A DNA stretch of 64,000 nucleotides from Mucilaginibacter sp. SMC90 (lineage in GTDB: Bacteria; Bacteroidota; Bacteroidia; Sphingobacteriales; Sphingobacteriaceae): contig NZ_CP094527.1 of NCBI RefSeq assembly GCF_022811725.1, positions 4,278,001 to 4,342,000 of the forward strand. Direction: 5' to 3'. Positions 42,751 through 50,484 of the stretch are shown piece by piece (the stretch's first letter is position 1; every line of letters begins with the position of its first letter). The position numbers and the translations under genes were made by a program. A model generated the notes under the pieces. The model had not been told where the DNA came from. It saw only the letters and a list, made by a program, of their open reading frames with translations, and ran no database searches.

Positions 42751-45699
42751 TTATTTATTGTTGTTGTTTCCGGCTAATAAACCATCAAGCGTTACCGATA
42801 CATAGTACAAACCGCCAATAGTTGGGCCGCCTGCATACTGGTAATATCTTTTATTAAAGATATCTGTAGCGCCTAATTTAAAGGTTGCATAGTATGAAGG
42901 CACACGGTAAGTAACCTGGGCATCAACTGTTTTGATTGATGGCACAGTACCTGTAACCAACGGGCTTTCCCATAGGTATGACTGTTGCCATTTATAAACC
43001 ACGTTAAAACCAAAGTTTTTAACCACTTCGCGGTTACCGAACGATACGTTGCCTGACCATTCAGGTGTATTGAAACCAGTTACAAATATATCTGACGCTG
43101 TTTGGGCTTTTAGTTTATTAAAGCTCACGTTACCGGATACGGTGTAGTGCTGGTAAAAGTTGTAAGTAATACCTGCAGATGAACCGTAGTTATGATAGAT
43201 ATTTTTAGCGTTGGTATAAACACGGTACCTGCTTTGGCCCTGGCTGGCTGCATTACTTGATGTACCTGTTGTAGGGTCGCGGTTAACATCAAGCATTGAT
43301 AATACGCCTGCGTCAGTTCCTACTGTAGCGCCGTTTGGCACAAACACCTGCACCTGGCCAAGAAAACCATCATAACGGTTAGTATACGCATCGATATCGA
43401 TGAACACTTTATTATCTGCCACGATGCCTTTATAACCAACTTCAAATGAAGTGATCTGCTCAGGGCGTGCCGGCGGAAGATCTGCTACTTTTAACAAGTT
43501 CCTGTTAGCCAAAGCAGCCTGATCGCTGCCGCCTGCTGCATTTACCGCTGCGTTGAAAGCCACTACCGATGTCTGGGTATAACTGTTGCCCAGGTATCCT
43601 AAACCTTCGTTAATGAACGGCAAGCTACCTACGCGTTTTACGCGACCATTATTTACATATGATAAAGCCTCAAACAACGAAGGGAAACGATATCCGTTCT
43701 GGAATGTAAACCTGAAGTTATGGTTTTGATTAACGGTATAAACAGCGGCTAAACGAGGAGTAAATTTCGGATCAAAGTATGGATTACGGTCCCAACGGAT
43801 AGATCCGAATAACTTCAGCTTCTCATCAAAAAAAGTTTTGGTAACCTGTGTAAAGGCACCATATTTTTTGTAGATCACATCTTTACCAAAAGTGCCATCG
43901 GCCAAGGGAGTGTTCCTGTCTGCAATCGGGCGGCTAAAATCCACAAAGTTATTACCATCAGGTGTAATGCTGTATACGCGTACATCAGCACCAACCAACA
44001 GATCAACAAATTTTACCTTGTCAGTCAAATCCCATTGAGCCTCGCCGTTGTACATGTGGCTTTTTTGAACCAAAGCGGCACCACCTGTAACCGGGGCATT
44101 CGGGATTAGGCTTGATTTGATATCCCAGTTATTGATGCCAATAATGGTTTTCCTTAACGCATCAAACTCGGGAGTACCCGGTTCAACACGGCCTTTATCT
44201 GCTGCAGCGCGCGCAGCCTGTTCAGCAGCAGCAAGGTTTGCTGAAGTTAATACACCGCCATTGTAAGCTTTTAAAGCGTTGCCATACAGGGTTCCCCATG
44301 CCGAGTTGCTGGCATGGTTCAGATCAAGGTTGTCAGCAAGAGGTTTTACGTTAAATGAATTACCTGTATTTTCTATTGATTCGTAACCACGTACAAGGAA
44401 ATCTTTTCCTTTTAACTCAATTTTGTGATTTTGTACAGTGGCTCCCTGTAATGATATCTTGTTACCACGTTGAAATACACCGTCAAGCCTTCCGTAACGA
44501 TAGGTATATGATAATATCGTGCTGGGGGTTAGTTTATAAGATAAAGTTCCATCTAATTTTAAATTTTTCACATGCGGATCAACCAGGTCGACTTCATTAT
44601 AACCAGTACGCGCTACTGTAAGGGCCGGACGAGCCTTTCCATCAACAGTGATGCCTTTTATAGATACAGTGTTACTGCCTGCAAGAGCGTCGTCTCCATA
44701 TTTATTCCAGCCATCATAAGCTGCGTTGCTAATGCCGGTAAGCTCGGGATAAGCCGGGTTGGCCGATTTAAGATTAGTTGGATTTTGGTCAAGACGGGTA
44801 TCTGATTGCCAGTCTTGTCCTTGCATGTAGCTAAAATTTACTTTAACCGCAAACTTATCATTAAACGCTTTAGCGTAACGTAAAGCATCTTCGGTGAGTG
44901 AACTTGCTCCTAAGCGGTCTTTACCAACATGATTTAAACCCTGGCGATGGTAAAAGCTTAAGCCCTGATATTTGAACGGATCTTTAGTGAACAAATTTGA
45001 TAAACCGTTAATAGCATTGGTGCCATAAAGAGCAGCGGCTGCGCCCGGAGTTATTTCTATGCTGGCAATATCCAGTTCTGTCGGGCCAATGGCGTTACCA
45101 AGCGGTACACCCAACGTAGCCGACTGCATGTCAACACCATCAACCAGTTGCATAAACCTAAAGTTGTTAGGGCTGTTGAAACCACGCGTATTGGGCACTT
45201 TCAGGGTTATACTTGTAGTAGTCATCTGTACGCCTTTAACATTCTCCAACGCGTCATAAAAGCTTGGGCCTGGCGATTGTTTTAAGGCGGTAATGCTTAA
45301 TTTTTCGATGGCTACCGGTGAGCGAAGCAGCTTTTCCTCTTTGCGGGATGCTGTTACCACAACTTCGTTAACCAATAACGATTGCGTAGTGAGCGTAATA
45401 TTCACCGCGCTGTTGGCATTTTTAATATAGAATTCCTGTGGCTGGTAGCCTACCGCGGTAAAAATAAGCGTGTATGGTAATTTTGCGCTTGTAGTTAACG
45501 AAAATTTACCTGTTGTATCTGTCGAGGTTTTGTTGCTTGTTCCTTTAATTGATACGGTTGCCCCTATCAGTGGCTTGCCTTGTTCGTCGTTTACTTTTCC
45601 GCTTAATATGTATGAGCCGTTAAGTTGTGCGTAACTTAGCCCCGGTAACAGTACCAGGAAAAGCACAACTATTTTAATTGAGTTTGTAAAAATTTTCAT
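42751..45699 (-). CDS. TonB-dependent receptor with carboxypeptidase-like N-terminal domain
   Basis: A 982-residue outer-membrane receptor: signal peptide (about 1-24), CarboxypepD_reg-like domain (about 30-110; GKVNDEQGKPLIGATVSIKGT), plug (about 115-230; LLVNEVVVTASRKEEKLL) and a 22-strand barrel to the C-terminal aromatic strand. It lacks a SusD partner and so is not a classical glycan-utilisation pair. It takes up a substrate with TonB energy; the sulfur operon beside it and a Cys-codon leader suggest a sulfur compound, which is inference. It is convergent with cysH, and its own promoter and leader lie upstream. Confidence 0.93.
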   Translation of the reverse strand: MKIFTNSIKIVVLFLVLLPGLSYAQLNGSYILSGKVNDEQGKPLIGATVSIKGTSNKTSTDTTGKFSLTTSAKLPYTLIFTAVGYQPQEFYIKNANSAVNITLTTQSLLVNEVVVTASRKEEKLLRSPVAIEKLSITALKQSPGPSFYDALENVKGVQMTTTSITLKVPNTRGFNSPNNFRFMQLVDGVDMQSATLGVPLGNAIGPTELDIASIEITPGAAAALYGTNAINGLSNLFTKDPFKYQGLSFYHRQGLNHVGKDRLGASSLTEDALRYAKAFNDKFAVKVNFSYMQGQDWQSDTRLDQNPTNLKSANPAYPELTGISNAAYDGWNKYGDDALAGSNTVSIKGITVDGKARPALTVARTGYNEVDLVDPHVKNLKLDGTLSYKLTPSTILSYTYRYGRLDGVFQRGNKISLQGATVQNHKIELKGKDFLVRGYESIENTGNSFNVKPLADNLDLNHASNSAWGTLYGNALKAYNGGVLTSANLAAAEQAARAAADKGRVEPGTPEFDALRKTIIGINNWDIKSSLIPNAPVTGGAALVQKSHMYNGEAQWDLTDKVKFVDLLVGADVRVYSITPDGNNFVDFSRPIADRNTPLADGTFGKDVIYKKYGAFTQVTKTFFDEKLKLFGSIRWDRNPYFDPKFTPRLAAVYTVNQNHNFRFTFQNGYRFPSLFEALSYVNNGRVKRVGSLPFINEGLGYLGNSYTQTSVVAFNAAVNAAGGSDQAALANRNLLKVADLPPARPEQITSFEVGYKGIVADNKVFIDIDAYTNRYDGFLGQVQVFVPNGATVGTDAGVLSMLDVNRDPTTGTSSNAASQGQSRYRVYTNAKNIYHNYGSSAGITYNFYQHYTVSGNVSFNKLKAQTASDIFVTGFNTPEWSGNVSFGNREVVKNFGFNVVYKWQQSYLWESPLVTGTVPSIKTVDAQVTYRVPSYYATFKLGATDIFNKRYYQYAGGPTIGGLYYVSVTLDGLLAGNNNNK

Positions 45700-45750
45700 G
45701 AAGTGATTTTGTGTGGTGGTAAAAAGTGATTGGTTGGTTCATTAATGTTA

Positions 45751-45770
45751 GTTGAAATGTTACTCTCAAC
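45751..45770 (-). promoter_or_regulatory. Small hairpin overlapping the CCC leader stop codon
   Basis: On the minus strand GTTGA (45766-45770) pairs with TCAAC (45751-45755) around a 10-nt loop. It includes the TGA stop of the leader ORF and the last Cys codon. It is weak (5 bp) and has no T run, so any control here would be of translation or of elongation rather than simple termination. Confidence 0.3.
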
Positions 45771-45840
45771 AACAACACATTACAGCATGGGGCTGCATTT
45801 TTAACATGGACTGAACGGCAATTGCATTAAAACGATACAT
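45766..45840 (-). CDS. Putative cysteine leader peptide (ends Cys-Cys-Cys-stop)
   Basis: A 24-codon ORF on the minus strand, starting 20 nt from the -7 box of the receptor's promoter. It ends H-A-V-M-C-C-C and then TGA; the Cys codons are three consecutive TGT at 45769-45777. It begins M-Y-R-F-N-A. Methionine codons at 45807, 45798 and 45780 offer shorter in-frame forms. Runs of Cys codons at the end of a short ORF are the hallmark of cysteine-responsive attenuators described in mycobacteria; use in this phylum is my inference. It ends 66 nt before the receptor ATG. Confidence 0.6.
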   Translation of the reverse strand: MYRFNAIAVQSMLKMQPHAVMCCC

Positions 45841-45859
45841 TGTCTATAGAATTAGTCGA

Positions 45860-45889
45860 CAAAAATATAAATTTAATACTGACTGTCAA
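45860..45889 (-). promoter_or_regulatory. TonB receptor promoter
   Basis: On the minus strand, TTG (45887-45889), 19 nt, TATTTTTG (45860-45867): a full match to the Bacteroidota consensus. Transcription should begin near 45854, about 14 nt before the leader ORF ATG. Confidence 0.75.
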
Positions 45890-46033
45890 GCGTTCTGATA
45901 CATTTTTTTAAACTTTTGGTTGTTCCGGCATCATTTCACTATAAAATCCATCATTTTAGTGGATATTTCAAAATAAACAAAGTCTAATTACGCTCAAATT
46001 TGTAATATTGAAATCTCAATCTGTACTGTACTA

Positions 46034-47113
46034 ATGGCTTTCAATTATCAACGCATTGTTATCAAAATTGGCTCAAATGTTATCACCCAGGAAAACGGTC
46101 TCCCCGACCTGCCGCGAATAACACATTTGGTTAAACAGATAGCGGCGATAAAAAAGCAAGGTGTTGAAGTGATACTGGTTTCATCGGGCGCTGTAGCATC
46201 CGGGCGCAGCCTGATCACTGTTGCAGAAAAATCAGATGCTGTTGCTGCCCGCCAGGTGCTCGCTTCTATAGGGCAAGTTAAACTGATCAATACTTATTCG
46301 CACCTGTTTGAGCAGTTTCAGATCCTATGTTCGCAGGTGTTGGTTACCCGCGAAGATTTCAGGGACAGGATGCATTACCTCAACATGAAAAACTGCCTTG
46401 AGGCTTTGCTGCAATATGAAGTGATACCGGTGGTAAATGAAAACGACGTTGTATCAGTAACCGAACTGATGTTTACAGACAATGATGAACTGGCAGGCCT
46501 CATAGCTTCTATGCTTAATGCTAATGCCCTTATTATCCTTACAAATGTTGATGGCATTTACAATGGCGATCCAAAAGCAGCCGGCTCGGCAGTGATAGAC
46601 GAGGTTAGCGGGAATGAGCTTGATTTTTCAACCTTTGTGTCATCGGGCCGTTCGCAATTTGGACGTGGCGGAATGATCACCAAATCAACCATGGCGCAGA
46701 AGACGGCTCAATTGGGCATCTCGGTGCATATAGCCAATGGTAAACGGGATAATATATTAACGGATGTTTTAGAAAACCAGGTTACTCATACCCGTTTCAT
46801 CCCCAATAAAACAGCATCGGGCAAAAAGAAATGGATTGCCCATTCCGAAAAATCAGCAACAGGCAGCGTATTGATCAACGCCGGTGCTAAGGCTGCGCTG
46901 ATCTCCAATAAAGCAACCAGTTTGCTGCCGGTTGGCATTGTTGGTGTAATAACCGACTTTAAAAAAGGCGATATCATTAAATTAATTGATGATGCTGATA
47001 AACTAATTGGTTTAGGGATTGCCGAATATGGCGCTGACAAGGCCCGTGAACGTGTTGGTCAAAAAAACCAAAAGGCACTGGTACATTATGATTATCTTTA
47101 TTTACAAGGTTAA
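46034..47113 (+). CDS. proB: Glutamate 5-kinase
   Basis: A 359-residue kinase that phosphorylates glutamate, the first step of proline synthesis. The amino-acid kinase domain (VIKIGSNVITQ, VSSGAVASGR, VVNENDVVS, TNVDGIYNGDP) is followed by a C-terminal PUA domain (about 270-355; ISNKATSLLPVGIVGV), as in E. coli. It is cytoplasmic and feedback-inhibited by proline in the family. The start is 5' of a spacer shared with the TonB receptor's promoter. proA follows after 5 nt. Confidence 0.96.
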   Translation: MAFNYQRIVIKIGSNVITQENGLPDLPRITHLVKQIAAIKKQGVEVILVSSGAVASGRSLITVAEKSDAVAARQVLASIGQVKLINTYSHLFEQFQILCSQVLVTREDFRDRMHYLNMKNCLEALLQYEVIPVVNENDVVSVTELMFTDNDELAGLIASMLNANALIILTNVDGIYNGDPKAAGSAVIDEVSGNELDFSTFVSSGRSQFGRGGMITKSTMAQKTAQLGISVHIANGKRDNILTDVLENQVTHTRFIPNKTASGKKKWIAHSEKSATGSVLINAGAKAALISNKATSLLPVGIVGVITDFKKGDIIKLIDDADKLIGLGIAEYGADKARERVGQKNQKALVHYDYLYLQG

Positions 47114-47118
47114 ATACC

Positions 47119-48366
47119 ATGAACTATAACAGCTATTTTGATAAAGCACGTGAAGCAAGTCGCAAAGCAACGCTTGCCCCTGCCCTCATCAATACAGTTT
47201 TGGAAGATGTAGCTGCCGAGGCTGTTGATCAAACCGAATATATCCTGGCCGAAAACCAGAAAGATCTTGACCGCATGGATCCGGCTGATCCTAAATACGA
47301 TCGTCTTAAACTTACTGGCGATCGCATTAAGGGCATTGCCGAAGATATGCTAAGCGTTGCCAAATTAGATAGCCCGTTAGGTAAACAACTTTCGGCTACT
47401 GAAATGGCCAACGGCTTATCCATATCAAAAATACGTGTACCGCTTGGTGTTGTCGGTGTTATATACGAGGCGCGCCCAAATGTTACTTTTGATGTTTTTG
47501 CGCTTTGCTTTAAAACAGGCAACATCAGCATATTGAAGGGTGGCAGCGATGCCGATTTTTCTAACCGGGCCATTATTTCGATTATCCACAAGGTATTGGC
47601 AAAACATGGCGTTGATATTAATGTAGCAACCCTGCTCCCTGCCGAACGTGAGGCCACTACAGCCTTGCTTAATGCCATTGGCTATGTTGATGTGCTCATC
47701 CCAAGAGGAAGCCAATCGCTGATTGATTTTGTTCGGGATAACAGCAAAGTTCCGGTTATTGAAACAGGGGCCGGAATTGTACACACCTATTTTGATGAAT
47801 CGGGCGATTTGGAAAAAGGTGCAGAAATCATCGCGAATGCCAAAACCCGCCGCGTAAGTGTTTGCAATGCATTGGATTGTTTGATCATCCATGCCGCACG
47901 CTTAAGTGATTTGCCACAATTAGCACAAATCCTTAAAGAAAAAGAAGTAGAAATTTTTGCTGATGAACAGGCCTTTGAATCACTTAAGACAGGCTACCCT
48001 GCCAGCCTTTTGCACAAAGCCAGTCCGGAACACTTTGGTACTGAATTTCTTTCAATGAAGATGGCCATAAAAACGGTTAGCTCATTTACAGAAGCCTTAG
48101 AATATATCGCTGTTAACAGCTCCAGGCACAGCGAAGCAATCATCTCCGAAGATGCTGAGAATATAACCCGATTTTTGAATGATGTAGATGCTGCCGCTGT
48201 ATATGCCAACGTATCAACAGCCTTCACTGATGGCGCACAGTTTGGCCTTGGTGCCGAAATTGGTATCAGTACCCAAAAACTCCACGCTCGCGGCCCCATG
48301 GGCCTCGAAGAGCTTACCAGCTACAAATGGCTGGTTAAAGGCAACGGCCAAACCCGCAAGCCATAA
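47119..48366 (+). CDS. proA: Gamma-glutamyl phosphate reductase
   Basis: A 415-residue aldehyde-dehydrogenase-fold enzyme that reduces glutamyl-5-phosphate to the semialdehyde with NADPH. IRVPLGVVGVIYEARPNVT, ILKGGSD and the catalytic Cys region (RRVSVCNALDCLIIH) are clear, as is the C-terminal GPMGLEELTSYKW. It forms an operon with proB (5-nt gap). It ends facing the terminator that serves the small peptide gene on the other strand. Confidence 0.97.
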   Translation: MNYNSYFDKAREASRKATLAPALINTVLEDVAAEAVDQTEYILAENQKDLDRMDPADPKYDRLKLTGDRIKGIAEDMLSVAKLDSPLGKQLSATEMANGLSISKIRVPLGVVGVIYEARPNVTFDVFALCFKTGNISILKGGSDADFSNRAIISIIHKVLAKHGVDINVATLLPAEREATTALLNAIGYVDVLIPRGSQSLIDFVRDNSKVPVIETGAGIVHTYFDESGDLEKGAEIIANAKTRRVSVCNALDCLIIHAARLSDLPQLAQILKEKEVEIFADEQAFESLKTGYPASLLHKASPEHFGTEFLSMKMAIKTVSSFTEALEYIAVNSSRHSEAIISEDAENITRFLNDVDAAAVYANVSTAFTDGAQFGLGAEIGISTQKLHARGPMGLEELTSYKWLVKGNGQTRKP

Positions 48367-48393
48367 ATCCCTCTCCTTAAAAATCTTGGACAT

Positions 48394-48430
48394 AAAAAAG
48401 GTGCTTACTACGTATAGTAAGCACCTTAAA
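48394..48430 (-). terminator. Terminator of the 30-aa peptide gene
   Basis: Perfect 13-bp stem AAGGTGCTTACTA / TAGTAAGCACCTT (48398-48410 and 48415-48427), loop of 4. On the minus strand the stem is followed by TTTTTTATG, so it terminates leftward transcription; it has no T run on the plus strand, though it may also slow proBA read-through. Confidence 0.88.
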
Positions 48431-48455
48431 CGTGTCATTCTCTATTGTTTTGCGT

Positions 48456-48548
48456 TTACTTTATTAAGTAGTTGGCTGCGGCAATAAAGCAGATAAGCAC
48501 TAAAATCACGCCTTGCAATTTTTGTTCTAAAGTCAATTGAGTTAACAT
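48456..48548 (-). CDS. Small membrane protein, 30 aa
   Basis: A 30-codon gene missed by length cut-offs. The protein begins MLTQLTLEQKLQG and continues as one hydrophobic segment (about residues 14-27: VILVLICFIAAANY) with a short basic end (LIK). Gene status is supported by a full promoter upstream and a perfect terminator 26 nt downstream. It would be an inner-membrane microprotein with a charged, probably cytoplasmic N-terminus. Function unknown; it might stabilise a membrane complex or act in stress. It is convergent with proA. Confidence 0.7.
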   Translation of the reverse strand: MLTQLTLEQKLQGVILVLICFIAAANYLIK

Positions 48549-48570
48549 ATTTTTATTAATTAGGATATAG

Positions 48571-48600
48571 CAAATTTATAATGTAATAGGTCTGTTACAA
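48571..48600 (-). promoter_or_regulatory. Promoter of the 30-aa peptide gene
   Basis: On the minus strand TTG (48598-48600), 19 nt, TAAATTTG (48571-48578). Transcription should begin near 48565, about 17 nt before the ATG. Confidence 0.75.
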
Positions 48601-49147
48601 TAGGCAACCTCACTTTTGCATTATTTTTAATAAATAATGGTGCCTGTTTTTATAATAGTTAAGTCGACATTTATTATTTAAAATTTTAGCAACAAAACCG
48701 CCCGAATGTTAAATTACGTGTATCATTTACACCTAATCTCTATGTAACATTTACAGTGTAAATTACGGTTTAAACGCTAAGTTTAATTGGTTTTTATATA
48801 TCAGGATATTACGGATACACCCACCATCTGGTTACACTAAGTTACATGCAACCTTACTCCCTATATGTTTATTTATCAGATATATTAAGTTAATGTTAAA
48901 AATATAACTGTTCAAATATTTAACTGATATTACGGAAACAATAGCTTCGGTAATAAGCTACTCATACTTTATGAGTATTACATACATTGAGTATGACAAT
49001 ATGCTCTGTGAACATTTAGTTGATATAGAACACACAAGCTATTGACTAATAATAGATATTAACTATTGATTAACCCTTATAGATAACCATAGCTATACTT
49101 TTTACCCTATACTGACCAAGGGTATGTTAACATAAAGAGCAAATAGG
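48601..49147. other. Long AT-rich divergent spacer with dyads
   Basis: About 550 nt between the small peptide promoter and the mnmA promoter, with no ORF of note. It contains dyads such as ATTTACA-G-TGTAAAT (near 48749-48763) and TACTCATA-ctt-TATGAGTA (near 48959-48977), with repeats of GAGTAT nearby. They could be operators for one of the flanking genes. No RNA family was recognised. Confidence 0.4.
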
Positions 49148-49155
49148 TATCTTTG
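49148..49155 (+). promoter_or_regulatory. Candidate mnmA promoter (-7 box)
   Basis: TATCTTTG fits TAnnTTTG and ends 7 nt before the mnmA ATG; the -33 element is weak. Confidence 0.5.
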
Positions 49156-49162
49156 CAGCATT

Positions 49163-50251
49163 ATGAGTAAGCATGGCAGGATATTAGTGGCAATGAGCGG
49201 CGGGGTTGATAGTTCGGTAGCAGCGGTAATGCTGCATGAGCAGGGCTATGAAGTGATTGGTTTAACCATGAAAACCTGGGATTACGCATCATCGGGCGGA
49301 AGTTCAAAGGAAACCGGTTGCTGCAGTTTAGATAGCATCAATGATGCCCGTGCTTTAGCCGTTGGCTACGGCTTTCCGCATTATATATTAGATATCCGAA
49401 ATGAGTTTGGCGATTTTGTGATCGATAATTTTGTTGATGAATATCTGGCCGGCCGTACCCCTAACCCATGCGTTTTATGCAACACCCATATTAAATGGGA
49501 AGCTTTGTTAAAACGTGCAGATAAACTCGATTGCGAATTTATTGCTACCGGTCACTACGCCAATATCCGCTTACAGGACAATGGCCGATACGTGATATCA
49601 AAAGGTAAGGATACCAATAAAGATCAGTCATATGTATTGTGGGGGGTATCTCAAAAAAACCTTGCACGTACTAAATTCCCATTAGGCAGTTTTTCAAAAC
49701 CAGAGATCAGGCAAATGGCGCTTGACATGGGCCAGATAGAACTTGCCGGTAAAAGCGAAAGCTATGAGATCTGTTTTGTGCCTGACAATGATTACCGCTC
49801 TTTCCTGCGCCATAAAGTTGAAGACCTTGACGAACGGATTGGCCCGGGTAACTTTGTACTTACCAACGGCACCGTAGTGGGCAAACACCAGGGTTATCCT
49901 TTTTATACCATTGGCCAGCGTAAAGGCCTGGGCGTGGCATTAGGCCATCCTATGTTTGTTACCAAAATCGATCCTACCACCAATACAGTTGTTTTAGGCA
50001 CCGCCGACGAACTTGAGCGTAAACAAGCCTGGGTTAAAAACCTCAACCTCATTAAATATGAAAATATAAATGAGCCGCTTGAAGCTATTACCAAAATACG
50101 TTACAAAGATGCCGGAGCACAAAGCACTATTCTGCAAATGGGCGAACACATGAAAGTTGACTTTCATCATAATGTATCAGGTATAGCACCGGGCCAGTCG
50201 GCTGTATTTTATGAAGGAGATGACTTGGTTGGCGGCGGTTTCCTGATGTAA
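49163..50251 (+). CDS. mnmA: tRNA-specific 2-thiouridylase MnmA
   Basis: A 362-residue ATP pyrophosphatase that thiolates U34 of tRNA. The PP-loop SGGVDSS (12-18) and the active-site cysteines are present: NPCVLCN (C101 and C104) and YEICFVP (C204). Enzymes with CxxC plus a third Cys may carry an Fe-S cluster, whereas E. coli has DxxC. Thus this copy is of the three-Cys type. It is cytoplasmic. The 5' UTR is very short. It follows a long AT-rich spacer and precedes topA by 233 nt. Confidence 0.96.
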   Translation: MSKHGRILVAMSGGVDSSVAAVMLHEQGYEVIGLTMKTWDYASSGGSSKETGCCSLDSINDARALAVGYGFPHYILDIRNEFGDFVIDNFVDEYLAGRTPNPCVLCNTHIKWEALLKRADKLDCEFIATGHYANIRLQDNGRYVISKGKDTNKDQSYVLWGVSQKNLARTKFPLGSFSKPEIRQMALDMGQIELAGKSESYEICFVPDNDYRSFLRHKVEDLDERIGPGNFVLTNGTVVGKHQGYPFYTIGQRKGLGVALGHPMFVTKIDPTTNTVVLGTADELERKQAWVKNLNLIKYENINEPLEAITKIRYKDAGAQSTILQMGEHMKVDFHHNVSGIAPGQSAVFYEGDDLVGGGFLM

Positions 50252-50484
50252 AGCACCCTTTTTTGCAATCTTTTGAACTTAACAACATAAGCTACCGCAT
50301 ATGCTTGTTATCATTTTGTTAAAATCAGTTTAGATATTTTGCAAGAATATAATTTTTGCCAGCGTTTTAGCGCTATTTTTTCAACGTAAAACATAATTAG
50401 CTTTCAGCTTTTGCACCTTTTACCAAAAACTAATTGGTGTTTCGCTTACTTTATGTTTTATTTGCAAAAACTAAAATTGATTAA
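50252..50484. other. mnmA-topA spacer
   Basis: 233 nt, AT-rich with no ORF. A short dyad AGCG-TTTTA-GCGCT near 50361-50375 followed by TTTTTT may terminate mnmA. TTTATTTG near 50457-50464 is one base from TAnnTTTG and may be part of the topA promoter. Confidence 0.4.

Noticed and set aside
42751..45699. Polysaccharide utilisation locus (SusC/SusD)
   Set aside because: No SusD or glycan enzymes adjoin the receptor; its neighbours are sulfur genes.
45700..45860. A cobalamin riboswitch ahead of the TonB receptor
   Set aside because: No B12-box-like core is visible; the leader is short and holds the CCC ORF instead.
47229..47892. Long minus-strand ORFs inside proA
   Set aside because: Shadows of proA, which has complete family motifs and length.
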